Part shown: positions 37,900-49,505 of the stretch, one piece after another
How positions within the stretch are numbered: the first letter of the stretch is position 1
Layout: each line of letters starts with the position of its first letter
Assembly: GCA_019914995.1 (NCBI GenBank)
Contig: CM034128.1
Span: 7,442,501-7,506,500 of the forward strand
DNA from: Acanthochlamys bracteata
Taxonomy: Eukaryota; Streptophyta; Magnoliopsida; Pandanales; Velloziaceae
Direction: 5' to 3'
Length of the DNA stretch: 64,000 bases
Position numbers and translations under genes: made by a program
The notes under the pieces: generated by a model
What the model was told of the DNA's origin: nothing
What the model saw: only the letters and a program-made list of their open reading frames with translations
Database searches by the model: none

Positions 37900-38336
37900 C
37901 ATTCTTCTTCCATTGCCTTTGATCATACTACCTTCGATTTCATCTGCAATCTCACTCGCGAGCATGTTGGCGAAAAATACTACATCGGCGAAAAAATCTA
38001 TCCTCGTATGGAATCTAACGTACGAATGAATTTGCACTGGCACCGGAGCAGAATTAGGCTCCGCTGCTACGACGTTTCTCGAGTCTCACATGCTACTCCC
38101 ACTTCACTCAAGACATTGTGCTTTCGTCAGATGGACAGTTCGCGCTCTCTAGTTCGTGGGATGGTGAGCTCCGGCTCTTAAATTTAGCTACTGGTGTTTC
38201 TACCTAAAGGTTTGGTGGAAAAACCAAAGATTTGTTGACCAATGCTTTCTTAGTTGATAACAGATAGATTCGTGTTTGCTTTTAGAGATAAGACTAATAA
38301 GCTCTAGAACACTCAATGCAAAGACACCATTGAGGT
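37900..38336 (+). pseudogene. RACK1: decayed first-exon fragment of RACK1
   Basis: The translation matches the WD40 scaffold RACK1. KKSILVWNLT occurs near 37990, then [37 protein letters not shown], and (after a stop) TKDLLTNAFLVDNR. These correspond to blades 1-3 of the beta-propeller. Several in-frame stops follow. The match ends where intact RACK1 has its first intron, and a GTATAT donor is kept at 38337. It is therefore a copied genomic segment, not a processed mRNA copy. Intact RACK1 sits on the 40S ribosomal subunit. A Copia element begins 78 bp downstream, inside what would be the intron. Confidence 0.85.
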
Positions 38337-38414
38337 ATATTTCTTCTTCTTGGTTATCGTGGTTTCATGATTTCAGTTTTACCTAGATAGATATATCTAC
38401 AGATTAGTTGAAGT

Positions 38415-38927
38415 TGTTGGAAATAGCGAGTGTGTTCGGTTGTCGATAAACGCAGAGAAAATATAAAACACACTCAAGGATCTTGCGTAAGCAATACGAT
38501 AATTGAGATAAGAGCAAGACAATCACAAAGGCAAGAAATTTACGTGGGAAAAAATGAAAAAACCCCACGGGAAGACAAACTAGCTTTCAAAAAAATCACT
38601 AAACCAAAGCAATTAAAAACTTATGTTACACTTTAAGTGCGAACTCTCACTAGAATGCTTTGACTTGTTCTATCTTTCAAGCAAATGCCTCACATTCATA
38701 TATAATACCTCAAGGAGACTCTTGAACTTTCAAACGGTTGTCCTTTCATCTTCCCACTAATTGTCCAAGTCCTTTGGTCTTCCATCTTCCAAAAGATGTT
38801 TCAAAGTTCTTGACCGTTGTCTTTCCAACATCTTGGGTAATGATTCGTATTTCAATATGAATGCACATTTAACTTGTTGCATTCTAATGAACCACTGATT
38901 TATATAGTGGCTTTACAATTTCTAACA
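38415..38927 (-). repeat. 3' LTR of Copia copy A
   Basis: 513 bp, TG...CA bounded; pairs with 41564-42093. It differs from the partner by small indels, so the insertion is not recent. Confidence 0.9.
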
Positions 38928-39227
38928 AATCTCTCACTTAAATACACTTTGTAAATTGTAATTCAAAAATAACAAGAAACCGATACGTAAGTGTTAAAAT
39001 TCGATGACACTAAAAATAGGTACGATTGAGAGGAGCAAGGCTAGCACGCATGCTAGCTGACTTTCTTTATCTCATACCGTTGCATATCTTCTCCCGATTT
39101 CATTGCTATTTTGAAGTGATTTCCTTTCGGGTTCTTTGTGACAATGATCACATCTAATGTTGTTCCGCATTATGATTTCATACAGAAATCTACAAAATAA
39201 AAAATATGTCAAGGGTTACCACATTAG

Positions 39228-39521
39228 TTAAGGCATCCGCAGGATTCTCTTCGGTAGGAATCTTGAGCATATCAATGCTCCCACTGAAAACAACCTCCTA
39301 TCCAAATCACCTGTATAGTCTATATCAATAAACCCTTTGACAATAAACTTAGATCTTCTGTAACACAATGTAATATTCGAGGTTCCTTTCACATACCGAA
39401 GGATTCTTTTCACCGCCTTCCAAAGCTCAATGCCAGGACATGTCATGAATCTACTTATCACTCCTACTGCATGTGCAATGTCAGGCCGAGTGCAAATCAT
39501 AGCATACATTAGGCTTTCCAC
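39228..39521 (-). pseudogene. Copia pol relic, reverse transcriptase end and RNase H start
   Basis: Contains MYAMICTRPDIAHAVGVISR and KRILRYVKGTSNITLCYRR, the classic Copia block after the reverse-transcriptase fingers, followed by YTGDLDRRLFSVGALI (from the YAGDLDDRKSTSGY motif that starts RNase H). The frame ends in the polypurine-tract region just before the 3' LTR. The upstream reverse-transcriptase sequence up to 40300 is recognisable but frameshifted. Confidence 0.85.
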
Positions 39522-40368
39522 TACTAATGCATATGGTACCCATACATTCCTATCTTCTCTTGCTTCTGACTAGGAGATAACAAAGATGATAGTTTGAGAC
39601 TAATAAAGAGTTTGGTAGATATCGGCTTACCACTATACATGTTGAACCGTTCCAACACTTTTCTCAAATAACTAGTCTGAGACCGCTGAATCTCTCTATT
39701 GCCTCTATCTCGTCATATTTGCATCCCCAGGATTCTGTTTACCGGCCCGAAGTTCTTGGTATCGAATTCACTAACTATTTGAGCCTTCAACTATTGGATG
39801 CGATCTATGCTTGAACCTGCCACAAGCATATCATCCACATACAGCAGCAAGATGATAAACTCACCTCCCTCAAATCTCTTGATGTACACACAAGAGTCTG
39901 AAACCAGCTTGCTGTATCCAAGGCTCCCGATACAAGAATCAAATCTCTTATACCAACATTACAGTGTTTGCTTAAACTCAAAAAGAGATTTAGCCAACCA
40001 ACAAACCAGATCCTCCCTGTCTTTCACGACAAAGCCTTCTGACTGAACCATATATTTCTCATCTTCAAGCTCCCCGTGCAAAAATATTGTTTGACATTGA
40101 GCTATTCAAAATGGAGAACCGATGATGCACACAGCATTAAGACCACACGAATAGTTATCAAACGTATTACTAGAGAGAAGATCTCATCAAAGTCGATCCT
40201 TTCTATCTGAACGTAGCTATTTACAACCAGCCGAGCACAATACTGTCTTATTTGATCATTCCCGTCTCACTTGATCTTATAGATTCATTTATTCCCAATA
40301 GCCTTACGACTTTGGGGTAGAGGGACCAGCTCTCATGTCCTATTTTTATGAAGCGCCTCAAACTCTTC

Positions 40369-40983
40369 CTACATAGCTTCCATCCACAGAGACGCATCTG
40401 AACTCTCCAGCGCTTCCTTGAGAGAAGATGACTCTCCTTCTTCTGTGAATAAGCAATATGCAGACTGAGATAACTTCATAAAATAGTCCTCATACCTCTC
40501 AGGTGTGTTTCTCTTACGAGTTGAATGCCTAAGGGATGTAGGCCTGGGAACTTCATCCTCTTCTATGTGCTCATCAGCTGGTTCAGGCTCCAGATTATGA
40601 TCGTCTTTCCCATTATTCTCTTCCAGTACCAATATGGTCACCGCTGGGAGTGATGCATCCTTCTCCCTTACATCATTGTCTTCAGTCACTCTTTGCAATA
40701 GATCATCCGCAAAGATGACATTCCTGCTAAAGATAACCGTATGACAGTGAGATCCCATAGGTAATACCCCAAACATCTTTAGCATAGCATAGGTATCTTC
40801 CGGACTTAATCCTGCTGCTGAATCAAGTTCCGCCCGGGTTTTAAAAAATTTGAATACCTCAAAGACATCCGACTTCCTTCGGATTAGAAACATACAAGTT
40901 CCAGTTTGAGTGAAACAAGTTGAGCTTATCTTTAAACTAAAAATAATCTCCAAATCTTTCACAATGCTACTCACCGGTGACAC
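40369..40983 (-). pseudogene. Copia pol relic, integrase C-terminal and linker region
   Basis: An open stretch of 204 codons. It contains KSDVFEVFKFFKTRAELDSA (end of the integrase core region), SRNVIFADD and RNTPERYEDYF, then SLKEALESSDASLWMEAM at the reverse-transcriptase start. The order is correct for Copia pol. It is not a functional gene because the neighbouring segments are broken. Confidence 0.8.
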
Positions 40984-41563
40984 ACTACTTGCAGAACGAC
41001 AATTTTACCTCGGACAATTCCGTTAAAAACTTTCGATCACTAAGGATCTTCAAATCACATTCTGAAATGTGCCCAAATTTCAGGTGCTACACTCGCGTGA
41101 TATCCTCAATATTGTCAGATGCAACACAAGCATCTACTGCACCCGTGTCACTCCACGCACTTTATACAGATTTGAATCGATCATTTTAACTTTTAGTTTT
41201 TCTAACCCGTCCTTAATAACCTCAATTATCCCGATTCCACCGCAAGTCTTGCAGCCTAGTTCATCCAGTTATCCTACAGACAACAAATTTTTCGCAAAAT
41301 GAAAAACGAAACGTACCTTACTGATGATGCATCCCCTTCCATCATTTGTCATAATCTGATGGAACTGACTCCAGCAACTTCAAGACTTATCACATGCAGC
41401 AACCACTGTCTCTCACACTAGAGCCTCACCATCATCAGTACGCCACACAAGTAAGGGACACTCGAAGGATCCGCACCTCCAACCTTACTTGCCATAGTCT
41501 TGTATTTCTTTTCAATCTCGTATTTGCTTGTCATTGCAACAAACCAATGGCTCTGATGCCACT

Positions 41564-42093
41564 TGTTGGAAATAGCGAGTATGTTCAGTTGTCGATAGAC
41601 GCAGCGGAAATATAAAACACTCAAGGATCTTGCGTAAGCAATACGAGAATTGAGACAAGAGCAAGACAATCACAAAGAGAAGAGATTTACGTAGGGAAAA
41701 ACGAGAAAAACCCTACGTGAAGGCAAACTAGTCTTCAAAGAAATCACTAAACCAAAACAATTACAAACTTGTGTTACACTGTAAGTGGGAACTCTCACTA
41801 GAATGCTTTGACTTGTTCTATCTTCCAAGCAAATGCCTCTCATTCATATATATAATGCCTCAAGGAGACTCTTGAACTTCCAAACGGTTGTCATTTCATC
41901 TTTCCACTAATTGTCCAAGTCCTTAGTCTTCCATCTTCCAAAAGATGCTTCGAAGTCCTTAACCGTTGGCTTTCCAACTTCTTGAGTGATGATTCGTCTT
42001 CCTTGATCTTTGGCATTCCAATATGAATGCACATTTAACTTGTTACATTCTAATGAACCACTAATTTATGTAGTGGCTTTATAATTTCTAACA
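41564..42093 (-). repeat. 5' LTR of Copia copy A
   Basis: 530 bp. The primer-binding site lies just to its left on the plus strand (GGCTCTGATGCCACT at 41549-41563), complementary in the usual way to initiator-Met tRNA. Confidence 0.9.
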
Positions 42094-42234
42094 GAAGTTA
42101 CCCTAGTACGAATAATCCTGCGCGAGTTTTTTCTACTATAGTATGCTGCTGTGAGTAGCTTTTCTACTGATATGTGCTTATTTTAACTTGAAAGTCTAAA
42201 AAGATAACGACCAAGAGACTGTTTCAACTTGCGT

Positions 42235-42457
42235 TCTCAAAAAGAAGTTCTTTAATTTTTTTTAGTTTATATTTTCAAATAAGTTTTCTACAATCTTCTA
42301 CAAAATTTTTTAAAATATAAAAAAACTTTACGTAGTAATATCTTATTATTGCTTATTCTTATTAGTTTTTTAAGGTAAAACAACTAGAACTCATTTTTCA
42401 AAATTGTATAAAAATATTTTCTATTTCACTTTTCAAAAGTACTCCAAAACGCTCCCT
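42235..42457. mobile_element. MITE, GCGTTTGG-family copy
   Basis: Core TTTACGTAGTAATATCTTAT, then ATTGCTTATTCTTATTAG, then AGAACTCATTTTTCAAAA. The right end is AGTACTCCAAAACGCTCCC. The left end is degenerate. Confidence 0.65.
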
Positions 42458-42530
42458 AAATCAAGCTTATCCTGGGAAGTTCTTGATTGGAGTTTCAGTA
42501 CATCCGCCAGCTTTTTTATCTTTCTTTTAG

Positions 42531-42774
42531 TATGCGTTTGGCATTAATTCTTCCAAAATTTATTCTTCAAAAATACTTCACATTTTTAATAAATGTCTCA
42601 TAATATTTCACAGAATTTATTTAAAAGTTTTACAATATCGAAAAATTCTACGTCGTAAGATCTTATAACTACTTATTTTTATTTTTTCAATAAAAAGAGC
42701 TTATTTTTAAAATAGGATAAAAATATTTTCTGTTTTATAAAAGTTCTTTTTCATAAGAACTCCCACACTCCCTA
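42531..42774. mobile_element. MITE, GCGTTTGG-family copy
   Basis: Left end TATGCGTTTGGCATTAATTC, right end AAGAACTCCCACACTCCCTA. The core TTCTACGTCGTAAGATCTTA is retained. It is followed at once by another AT-rich MITE-like block (42776-43020) that begins GGATGTTTGGAAGTTATT. Confidence 0.7.
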
Positions 42775-43035
42775 AGAGGATGTTTGGAAGTTATTTAAAA
42801 AAATTAGAATGAAAGATATTATTTTTAAGATAAGTTTTATATTTTTATCTAAATAATAATAATAACAATCAATAATAAAATAATAGAATCTTTTTATATT
42901 TTTTAAATTTAAATAATTTTTTAGAATATCATGGAAAATATTAAAAAACAAAAAATAAAAAATTGAAATAACAAGAATTAGAAAAGTAAAGCTCACCATG
43001 TTGTAAATCTTTTGTATCACATAAAAATTTAGAGT

Positions 43036-43231
43036 TGATTGTGCTGCAGTGGATACTTCAACCGTATGGTGATGAGCACTACTTAAACATATTCAAGAAC
43101 TGCTGGAAAACGTTGCCATAACGGAAAAGTGATTCTTGTGGAGTGTGTGCTCCCAGTAGCGCCTGAACAAACTACTGCAGCACAAGGTGTGTTCCACATT
43201 GATCTCATCATGCTCGCCCATAATCCTGCGA
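43036..43231 (+). pseudogene. COMT: caffeic-acid-type O-methyltransferase (COMT) fragment
   Basis: The translation reads [18 protein letters not shown], a one-base shift, then [20 protein letters not shown] and [19 protein letters not shown], then a stop. This matches the C-terminal third of plant class-I O-methyltransferases (LHDWSDEHCLKLLKNC...GKVI..E...P). The catalytic-His region is altered to ILQPYGDEH. The rest of the gene is absent; the fragment starts directly after an AT-rich MITE-like block. It is a dead relic of a phenylpropanoid-methylating enzyme gene. Confidence 0.85.
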
Positions 43232-43673
43232 AACGAAATTGATTGCACTTGTCCTAACACACACCTGAATACTTGATCAAGATTGCTACTAGTCTTGAAT
43301 CTTGATGAATAACTCTTTTCTTTTTTGGCCAAAAAATGGCTCTTTTCTTTAAAAGAAGAATCATATACATACCAAAAATCTTTACCAACATTAACTCCCA
43401 TGAATGGACTATACACTGGTGTCAATATGTAGCTCAAAATGCCTCAAATCCATATCTAAACTGATATCAAGCAGAATTAACCCATATAAATAACTACTCT
43501 GTTATTGTTGTTTCTTTTGGGGAATGAATTCCTACTCCAATCTAATTACTCATAAAATCTATAACCAGTAATATGAATAATAAGCAAAAGGAAAGAACCT
43601 GAAGGAAGCCTGTTAACGCTGTAAACATTTACCTTTTCTCAATCTACATATACAGTAAGTACTTGCTAACAAC

Positions 43674-44030
43674 TCAAGCATTATCTAAAGCTTTCTCTAG
43701 CCAAGCTTCTGCATTCTCCATCATCCCAGGACTAAGCCTTACCATGAGTATACAGAACTCCGTCTCACTAAGCGCGCCATCACCGTCGATGTCGCCTTCC
43801 CTGACCATGCTTTCCGCTTCTCCTGCAGTCATCTCTGGCAATCCCAGAAGCGTTGAATTGCGCCTTAGGCTCTCAGGCGTCACGAGGTTTCTTTCGCCGT
43901 CTGCCAGAAGACGGAACCCTGCGCATAGCTCAGACATAAACTCATCCGCGTCAAGCTTCTCCACCATCACCGGAAGCAGGTCCTCAAACTCTTTCGATTT
44001 GCCTGCCACTTGTTCCATTGCTTGATTCAC
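43674..44030 (-). CDS. KIC: single EF-hand calcium-binding protein, KIC/PBP1-like
   Basis: An intronless ORF of 118 aa. The N-terminal half is acidic-helical (KSKEFEDLLPVMVEKLDADE). The single canonical EF loop is residues 80-91 (DIDGDGALSETE), with D80, D82, D84, G85 and E91 in the calcium-liganding places. The C-terminal helix is LSPGMMENAEAWLEKALDNA. Length and layout match the plant KIC/PBP1/CCD1 group: small calcium sensors that bind partners such as the kinesin-like KCBP or PINOID. The partner here is not known. The start is the first Met and its context is clean. The gene is intact although it lies between two Copia elements and next to a COMT fragment. Confidence 0.9.
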   Translation of the reverse strand: MNQAMEQVAGKSKEFEDLLPVMVEKLDADEFMSELCAGFRLLADGERNLVTPESLRRNSTLLGLPEMTAGEAESMVREGDIDGDGALSETEFCILMVRLSPGMMENAEAWLEKALDNA

Positions 44031-45750
44031 GCTGCAAATATGTTCGACGGTCTTCTATATCTACTTGAAACAATAGGAAATATATAGCAAAGACTTTATA
44101 TTGATCTGGAGGAATTTCGCGGAAGCTCACTAGATATATGTCTAGTTCAATTTTTCTAGTTCAGCATTATTACTTTTTCGGCGCTGTTTCAATTAGTTGG
44201 ATGTGTTCTTACTTGGTCCGATTTGTGTATGCATGATTGTGGTGCCAAGCTTCGCCGAAGTTTCGCAATTGGAACCTTCCGGCAATATATTCATATTCCT
44301 TAATTGTTTTTTTTTTTTTTCTAATTTCTGTTTGAAATGTTCTGGCTATTCAGAGTGGGTTCCAATTTTCGTTATTTTATATAAACGAGAAGAAATTTCT
44401 ATAGGGAATCAAGTACAATAATTAAAAAATGGGGAGCACCAATGGACAAGGACTTGCCCACTCACTCATTTACTTTGCGTCTTTCTCAGATTTGTTGGAA
44501 ATATTATCTTCAGAAGAGGAAGCGTAGAACCAGAATCTCAACTTTAGCTTGACGTGGTCTAGACAACACCGCATGTACGCATAGTATATAACAGAAAAGA
44601 TGAACTTACTGGTTTAAGTGACACAAAATTGTTGTTTGGTCATTCGAGTTGCAGAATGTCATATAACGAGGATCGATCTCGAGACTTATTGAATACACTA
44701 TTCACCAAGGTCAAAATTGATTTTGATTAAGTAATTTTTGAGATGGTTACTTGTAGATAAATGCAAATGTTTTTGCAGATGTCATGTAACGAGGATCGAT
44801 CTCGAGACTTAATGAATAAACTTAAGATGAATGAGACATTATAAAAAAAAAATTTTAAAATAAAAGTAATTTAAAAATGTTTTGGAAAATGAATTTAATT
44901 CTTTTATCTTAAATTTTTGTTTAAATTATATATAAAAATTTACACATATAATTTTGTTTACCTTTTAAAATTAAAAAAATTTGTAAAATATTATATTGAA
45001 AATAATAAAGTGTTTATTTGAAATGATAAGTTGGAAGCAGCAGTCATTCTCTTGCATTATCTTCAAAACTAAGAACAAGTAAACCACTGTGAGAAAAAAA
45101 ATTCATAGACTTAGGCCCAAATAATAATCCTGTTCCTGTGTGACACAAAAAATTTATGTTAATGGAATCAGTAAAATGTACTTGGTGTAGACTTTTGAAC
45201 CTATCTTCTCTAAACAATTATTGTATTAAGATTTTAAGAACTAGTCACGAATGAACTCCACGAACCTCAATCATCCACATATGTTTAGATTTTGTATAAA
45301 GTTGCGTATGTTCTTTCTATTAGTTTTTTGGTACACATTTTCAAATTCACCGTTCATCGTCAAATATAAATTTTCGATGACGCTAAATTCATTCTATCTT
45401 AACTGTAAAACACAAATATAAGGTAATCACAGTCTGAGTTAGTATTACTCTTTGGCATCAACATAGATACACGGACGAGATAGAGTAATCTCACATATAA
45501 GGACGAGTTTTAAATTTTAGTTGTTTAAGATTTTTTTATATTCTTTCACATTACTATGAAATTTTTAGTTTTAAGATTAATCTTTCTGATATTGAATTTT
45601 CTCGACACATTAGTGTCCAATACAGGCAAAAGGCAGGTAAGTGATTCATATCAAAAGGATCACTATCTTTATCCAACATAGACCAGTTCAAATTGCTAGT
45701 AGTATTTTCTGCAGAAATTTGGTACTCAGTTCGAGATAGAGATAAAAATA
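44031..45750. other. upstream region of the EF-hand gene, with a 44-bp direct repeat
   Basis: 44651-44695 and 44775-44818 share GTCATRTAACGAGGATCGAT followed by CTCGAGACTTAWTGAATA. An AT-rich stretch at 44830-45020 resembles a worn MITE. No gene is seen. Confidence 0.6.
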
Positions 45751-46324
45751 TGTGAGAAATTATAAAATCATTATATAAATTGATGGTTCGTTAAAATATA
45801 ATAAGTTAAATGTGTATTTATATTGGAATATCAAAAATCAAGAAAACGAACCATCATCCAAGAAGTTGAAAAGCCAACAGTTAAAAATTTTGAATCATCT
45901 CTTGGAAGATGGAAGGCCAAAAAACTTGAACAATTAATAGGAAGATGAAAGGACAACCGTTTGGAAGTTCAAGAGTCTCATTGAGGCATTATATATATGA
46001 ATGAGAGGCATTTGTTTGAAAGATAGAACATGAGAAAAAGAATCATTCTCACATCAAGTGTGAGAGATAGAAACAAAGCATTCTAGTGAGAGTTCTCACT
46101 TAAGGTGTAACATAAGAGTTTATAATTACTTTGCTTGAGTGATTTCCTTAAAGGCTAGTTTGCCTTTCCGTGAGATTTTTCTCGTTTTTTTCCATGTAAA
46201 GTTCTTTTTTTTGTGATTGTTTTACTTTTGTCTCAATTCTCGTATTATTTACGCAAGATTCTTGAATGTGTTTTATATTTTCACTGCGTTTATCGACAAC
46301 CGAACACACTCGGTATTTCTAACA
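45751..46324 (+). repeat. 5' LTR of Copia copy B
   Basis: Starts TGTGAGAAATT (worn from TGTTAGAAATT) and ends TTTCTAACA. It includes the shared CAACCGAACACACTCGG near its right end. Confidence 0.88.
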
Positions 46325-46987
46325 AGTGCTATCAGAGCCATTGATTTGTTGAAAGGATAAACAAGTACGATATTGCAAAAAAAAAATGCAAGACCATGGC
46401 AAGTAAGATTGGAGGTGCGGATCCCTCAAAGTCTCTTGCTTGTGTGACGTACTGATGATGGTGAGGCTCTAGTGAAATAGACAGTAGTTGCTGCGTGTGA
46501 CAAGTCTTGAAATTGTTGGAGTCAGTTCCATCAATCTTATGGCAAATGATGGAAGAAAATGCTTCATCAGTAATGTACGTTTTATTTTTTGTTTTACGAA
46601 AAATATATTGTCTGTAGGATAACTTGATGACTTATACTACAAGACTCGTATTGAAAGTGGGATCATATAGGTCATCAAGGACGGGTTAGAAAAACTGGAG
46701 GTTAAAATGATCGACTCAAATTTGCATAAGGTGCGCGGGGTGACACGGGTGTAGGAGATGCTTGTGTTGGATCGGACAATATTAAGGATATCACGCGAGT
46801 GTGGCACCTGAAATTTGGGCATATCTCGGGACGTGATTTGAAGATCCTCAGTGATCGGAAGTTCCTAACGGGACTGTCCGAGATAAAGTTATCATTCTGC
46901 GATGAGTGTGTCACCGGTGAGTAGTACTTTAAAAAGTTTAGAGATTATTTTCTTTTCAAAAACAAGTTCGATTGGATTTCCTCGGAC

Positions 46988-48640
46988 TTGAGAACTTGTG
47001 TGTTCCCAATTCAAAGAAAGTCAGATATTTTTAAGGTATTCAAATTCTTCAAAATTCGGACGAAACTTGATTCAGCAGTAGAATTAAGTTCAGAAGATGG
47101 CTATGATATGCTGAAGATGTTTGGAGTATTACTTATGGGATCCCACTGTCCATACGATTATCTTCAGCAGGAATGTCATTTTTGCAGAGGACCAATTGCA
47201 AAGAGTGACCGAATGCGATGATGTAAGAAAAAAAGAGACATCACTCCCAGCGGTGACCACATCAGTACTGGAGGAGAATGATAGGAAAGACGATAATAAT
47301 CTGGAGCCTGTACTAATAAATGAGCACATGAAAGAGGATGGAGTTCCTAGGCCTACATTCCTTAGGCGTTCAATTCACAAGAAAAACACACCTGAGAGGT
47401 ATAAGGACTACTTTATCAAAATTATCTCAATTTACATATTGCTTATTCACAGAAAAAGAAGAGTCATCTTCTCTTAAGGAAGCGCTGAAGAGTCCAGATG
47501 CGTCTCTGTGGATGAAACCTATGCAGGAAGAGTTTGACGCGTTTCATAAAAATAAGACATGGGAGCTGGTCCCTCTGTCTAAAGCCGTAAGGCTATTGGG
47601 AATAATTAGATCTAGAAGATCAAGCAAGGCAAGAATAATCAAATAAGACGGTATTGTGCTCGATTGGTGGTAATTGGCTACGCCCAAATAGAAGAGATCG
47701 ACTTTGATGAGATCTTCTTTCTAGTGGTATGTTTGATAACTATTCGTGTGGTCTTAGCGCTGTGTGCATTATCGGTTCTCAATCTTGAACATCTCAATGT
47801 CAAACGATGTTTTTGCACGGGGAGCTTGAAGAGGAGAAATATATGGTTCAACCAAAAGGCTTTGCCGTGAAAGAAAGGAAGGATGTGGTATGTCGGTTGG
47901 CCGAATCTCTTTATGAGCTTAAACAAGCACCGTGGTGTTGGTATAAGAGATTTGATTCTTGTATCGGGACCTTGGATATAGCAAGCTTGTTTCAAATTTT
48001 TGTGTGTTCATCAAAAGATTTGAGAGAGGTGAGTTTGTCATCTTGCTACTATATATGGATGATATGCTTGTGGCAGGTCCAAGTATAGACCGCATCCAAC
48101 AATTGAAGGCTCAAATGGCTAATGAATTCGATACTAAAAATTTAGGGCCGGCAATCAGAATCCCGTGGATACAGACATAGTGAGATAGAGACAATAGAGA
48201 GATTCGGCTGTTTTAGAATGGTTCAACATGTAAGATGATAAGCCGATGTCTACCCCATTCTCTATTAGTCTCAAACTATCCTCTTTGGATCTCCTAGTGA
48301 GGAGCAAGAAAAGATAGGAATATGTTGGGTATCATATACATCAGCAGTGGAAAACCTAATGAATGTCATGATTTACACTATATCTGACATTGCAAATGCA
48401 GTGAGAATGGTAAGTAGATTTATGGCATGTCTTGGCATTGAGTATTGGAAGCGGTGAAAAGAATCCTTAGGTATGTGAAAGAAATCTTGAATGCTGTATT
48501 GTGTTACAGATTATTTGAATTTATTGTCAAAGAATTTGTTGATATAAACTATGCAGGCGATTTAGATAGGAGGTTGTTTTCAGTGAGAGCATTGATATGC
48601 TCAAGATTCCTACCAAAGGGAACCCTACGGATGCCTTAAC
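46988..48640 (+). pseudogene. Copia pol relic of copy B
   Basis: Ordered fragments in shifting frames. KSDIFKVFKFFKIRTKLDSA is near 47017 and NTPERYKDYF near 47395. ASLWMKPMQEEFDAFHKNKT near 47500 is the reverse-transcriptase start. Next come EEEKYMVQPKGFAV and YELKQAPWCWYKRFDSC near 47915, LLYMDDMLVAG near 48050 (the YVDD-type active-site block, here YMDD) and YAGDLDRRLFSV near 48553 (RNase H). Frameshifts separate nearly every block. Confidence 0.85.
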
Positions 48641-48938
48641 TAAGGCAGTAACCCTTGACATATTTTTTATTTTGTAGATCTCAGTATGGAACCACAATGT
48701 GAACAGCATTGGATGTGACCGTTGTCACAAGAAAGTCGAAAGAAAATCACTTCAAGATAGCAATAGAACCGGAAGAAGATAGACAACAGTATGAGGTAAA
48801 GAAAGTTAGCTAGTATGCGTGCTAGCCCTGCTCCTCTCAATGGTACATATTTTCAGTGTCATCGAATTTTGACGCTTACGTATCGGTTTTTTGTTATTTT
48901 TGAATTGCAATTTACAAAATATTTTTAAGTGAGAGATT

Positions 48939-49505
48939 TGTTAGAAATTAAACGCCACTATGTAAATTAGTGGTTCATTAGAATGCAACAAGTTAAATGT
49001 GTATTCATATTAGAATGCCAACGATCAAGGAAGACGAACCATCACCCAAGAAGTTGAAAAGTGAACGATTAAGGATTTTGAATCATCTCTTAGAAGATGA
49101 AAGGGCAAAGGACTTGAACAATTAATGAAAAGATGAAAAGAAAACCGTTTGAAAGTTCAAAAGTCTCCTTGAGGCGTTATATATATGAATGAGAGGCATT
49201 TGCTTGAAAGATTGAGAAAAAGAATCATTCTCACATCAAGTGTGAAAGATAGAAACAAAGCATTTTAGTGAGAGTTCTCACTTAAAGTGTAACACAAGAA
49301 TTTATAATTGTTTTGGTTGAGTGCTGTCTTTGAATGCTAGTTTGTTTTCCGTAGAGTTTTTCTTATTTTTTCCGACGTAAATCTTTTGTCTTTGTGATTG
49401 TCTTTCTTTTGTTTCAATTATCGTTTTGCTTACGCAAGATCATTGAGTGTGTTCTATATTTTCGTTGCATCTATCGACAACCTAACACATTCGGTATTTT
49501 CAACA
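48939..49505 (+). repeat. 3' LTR of Copia copy B
   Basis: Starts TGTTAGAAATTAAACG directly after the polypurine tract and ends TTTTCAACA. Confidence 0.88.

Larger units (their letters stand above)
38415..42093 (-). mobile_element. Copia-like LTR retrotransposon, deletion derivative, copy A
   Basis: The LTRs are 38415-38927 and 41564-42093, both TGTTGGAAATAG...TAACA. A perfect target duplication GAAGT lies at 38410-38414 and 42094-42098. On the minus strand the primer-binding site (AGTGGCATCAGAGCC) follows the 5' LTR at 41563, and a polypurine tract (AAGTGAGAGATT) precedes the 3' LTR. At 3.7 kb it is shorter than a full Copia element. Most of gag and protease is missing: the gag start (MASKVGGADPSS near 41490) is soon followed by integrase-like sequence. 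Pol is full of stops. Confidence 0.92.
45751..49505 (+). mobile_element. Copia-like LTR retrotransposon, deletion derivative, copy B
   Basis: The LTRs are 45751-46324 and 48939-49505. The primer-binding site AGTGCTATCAGAGCC lies at 46325 and the polypurine tract AAGTGAGAGATT ends at 48938. The flanks AAATA and AAACA form a 4/5 target duplication. It belongs to the same family as copy A, in opposite orientation, and has the same short gag remnant (GGTGCGGATCC near 46415). Pol pieces are ordered but heavily frameshifted, so it is dead and older-looking than copy A. Confidence 0.9.

Noticed and set aside
43093..43437. Minus-strand ORF of 114 codons
   Set aside because: It is the antisense shadow of the O-methyltransferase fragment plus flanking DNA; the plus strand carries the real homology.
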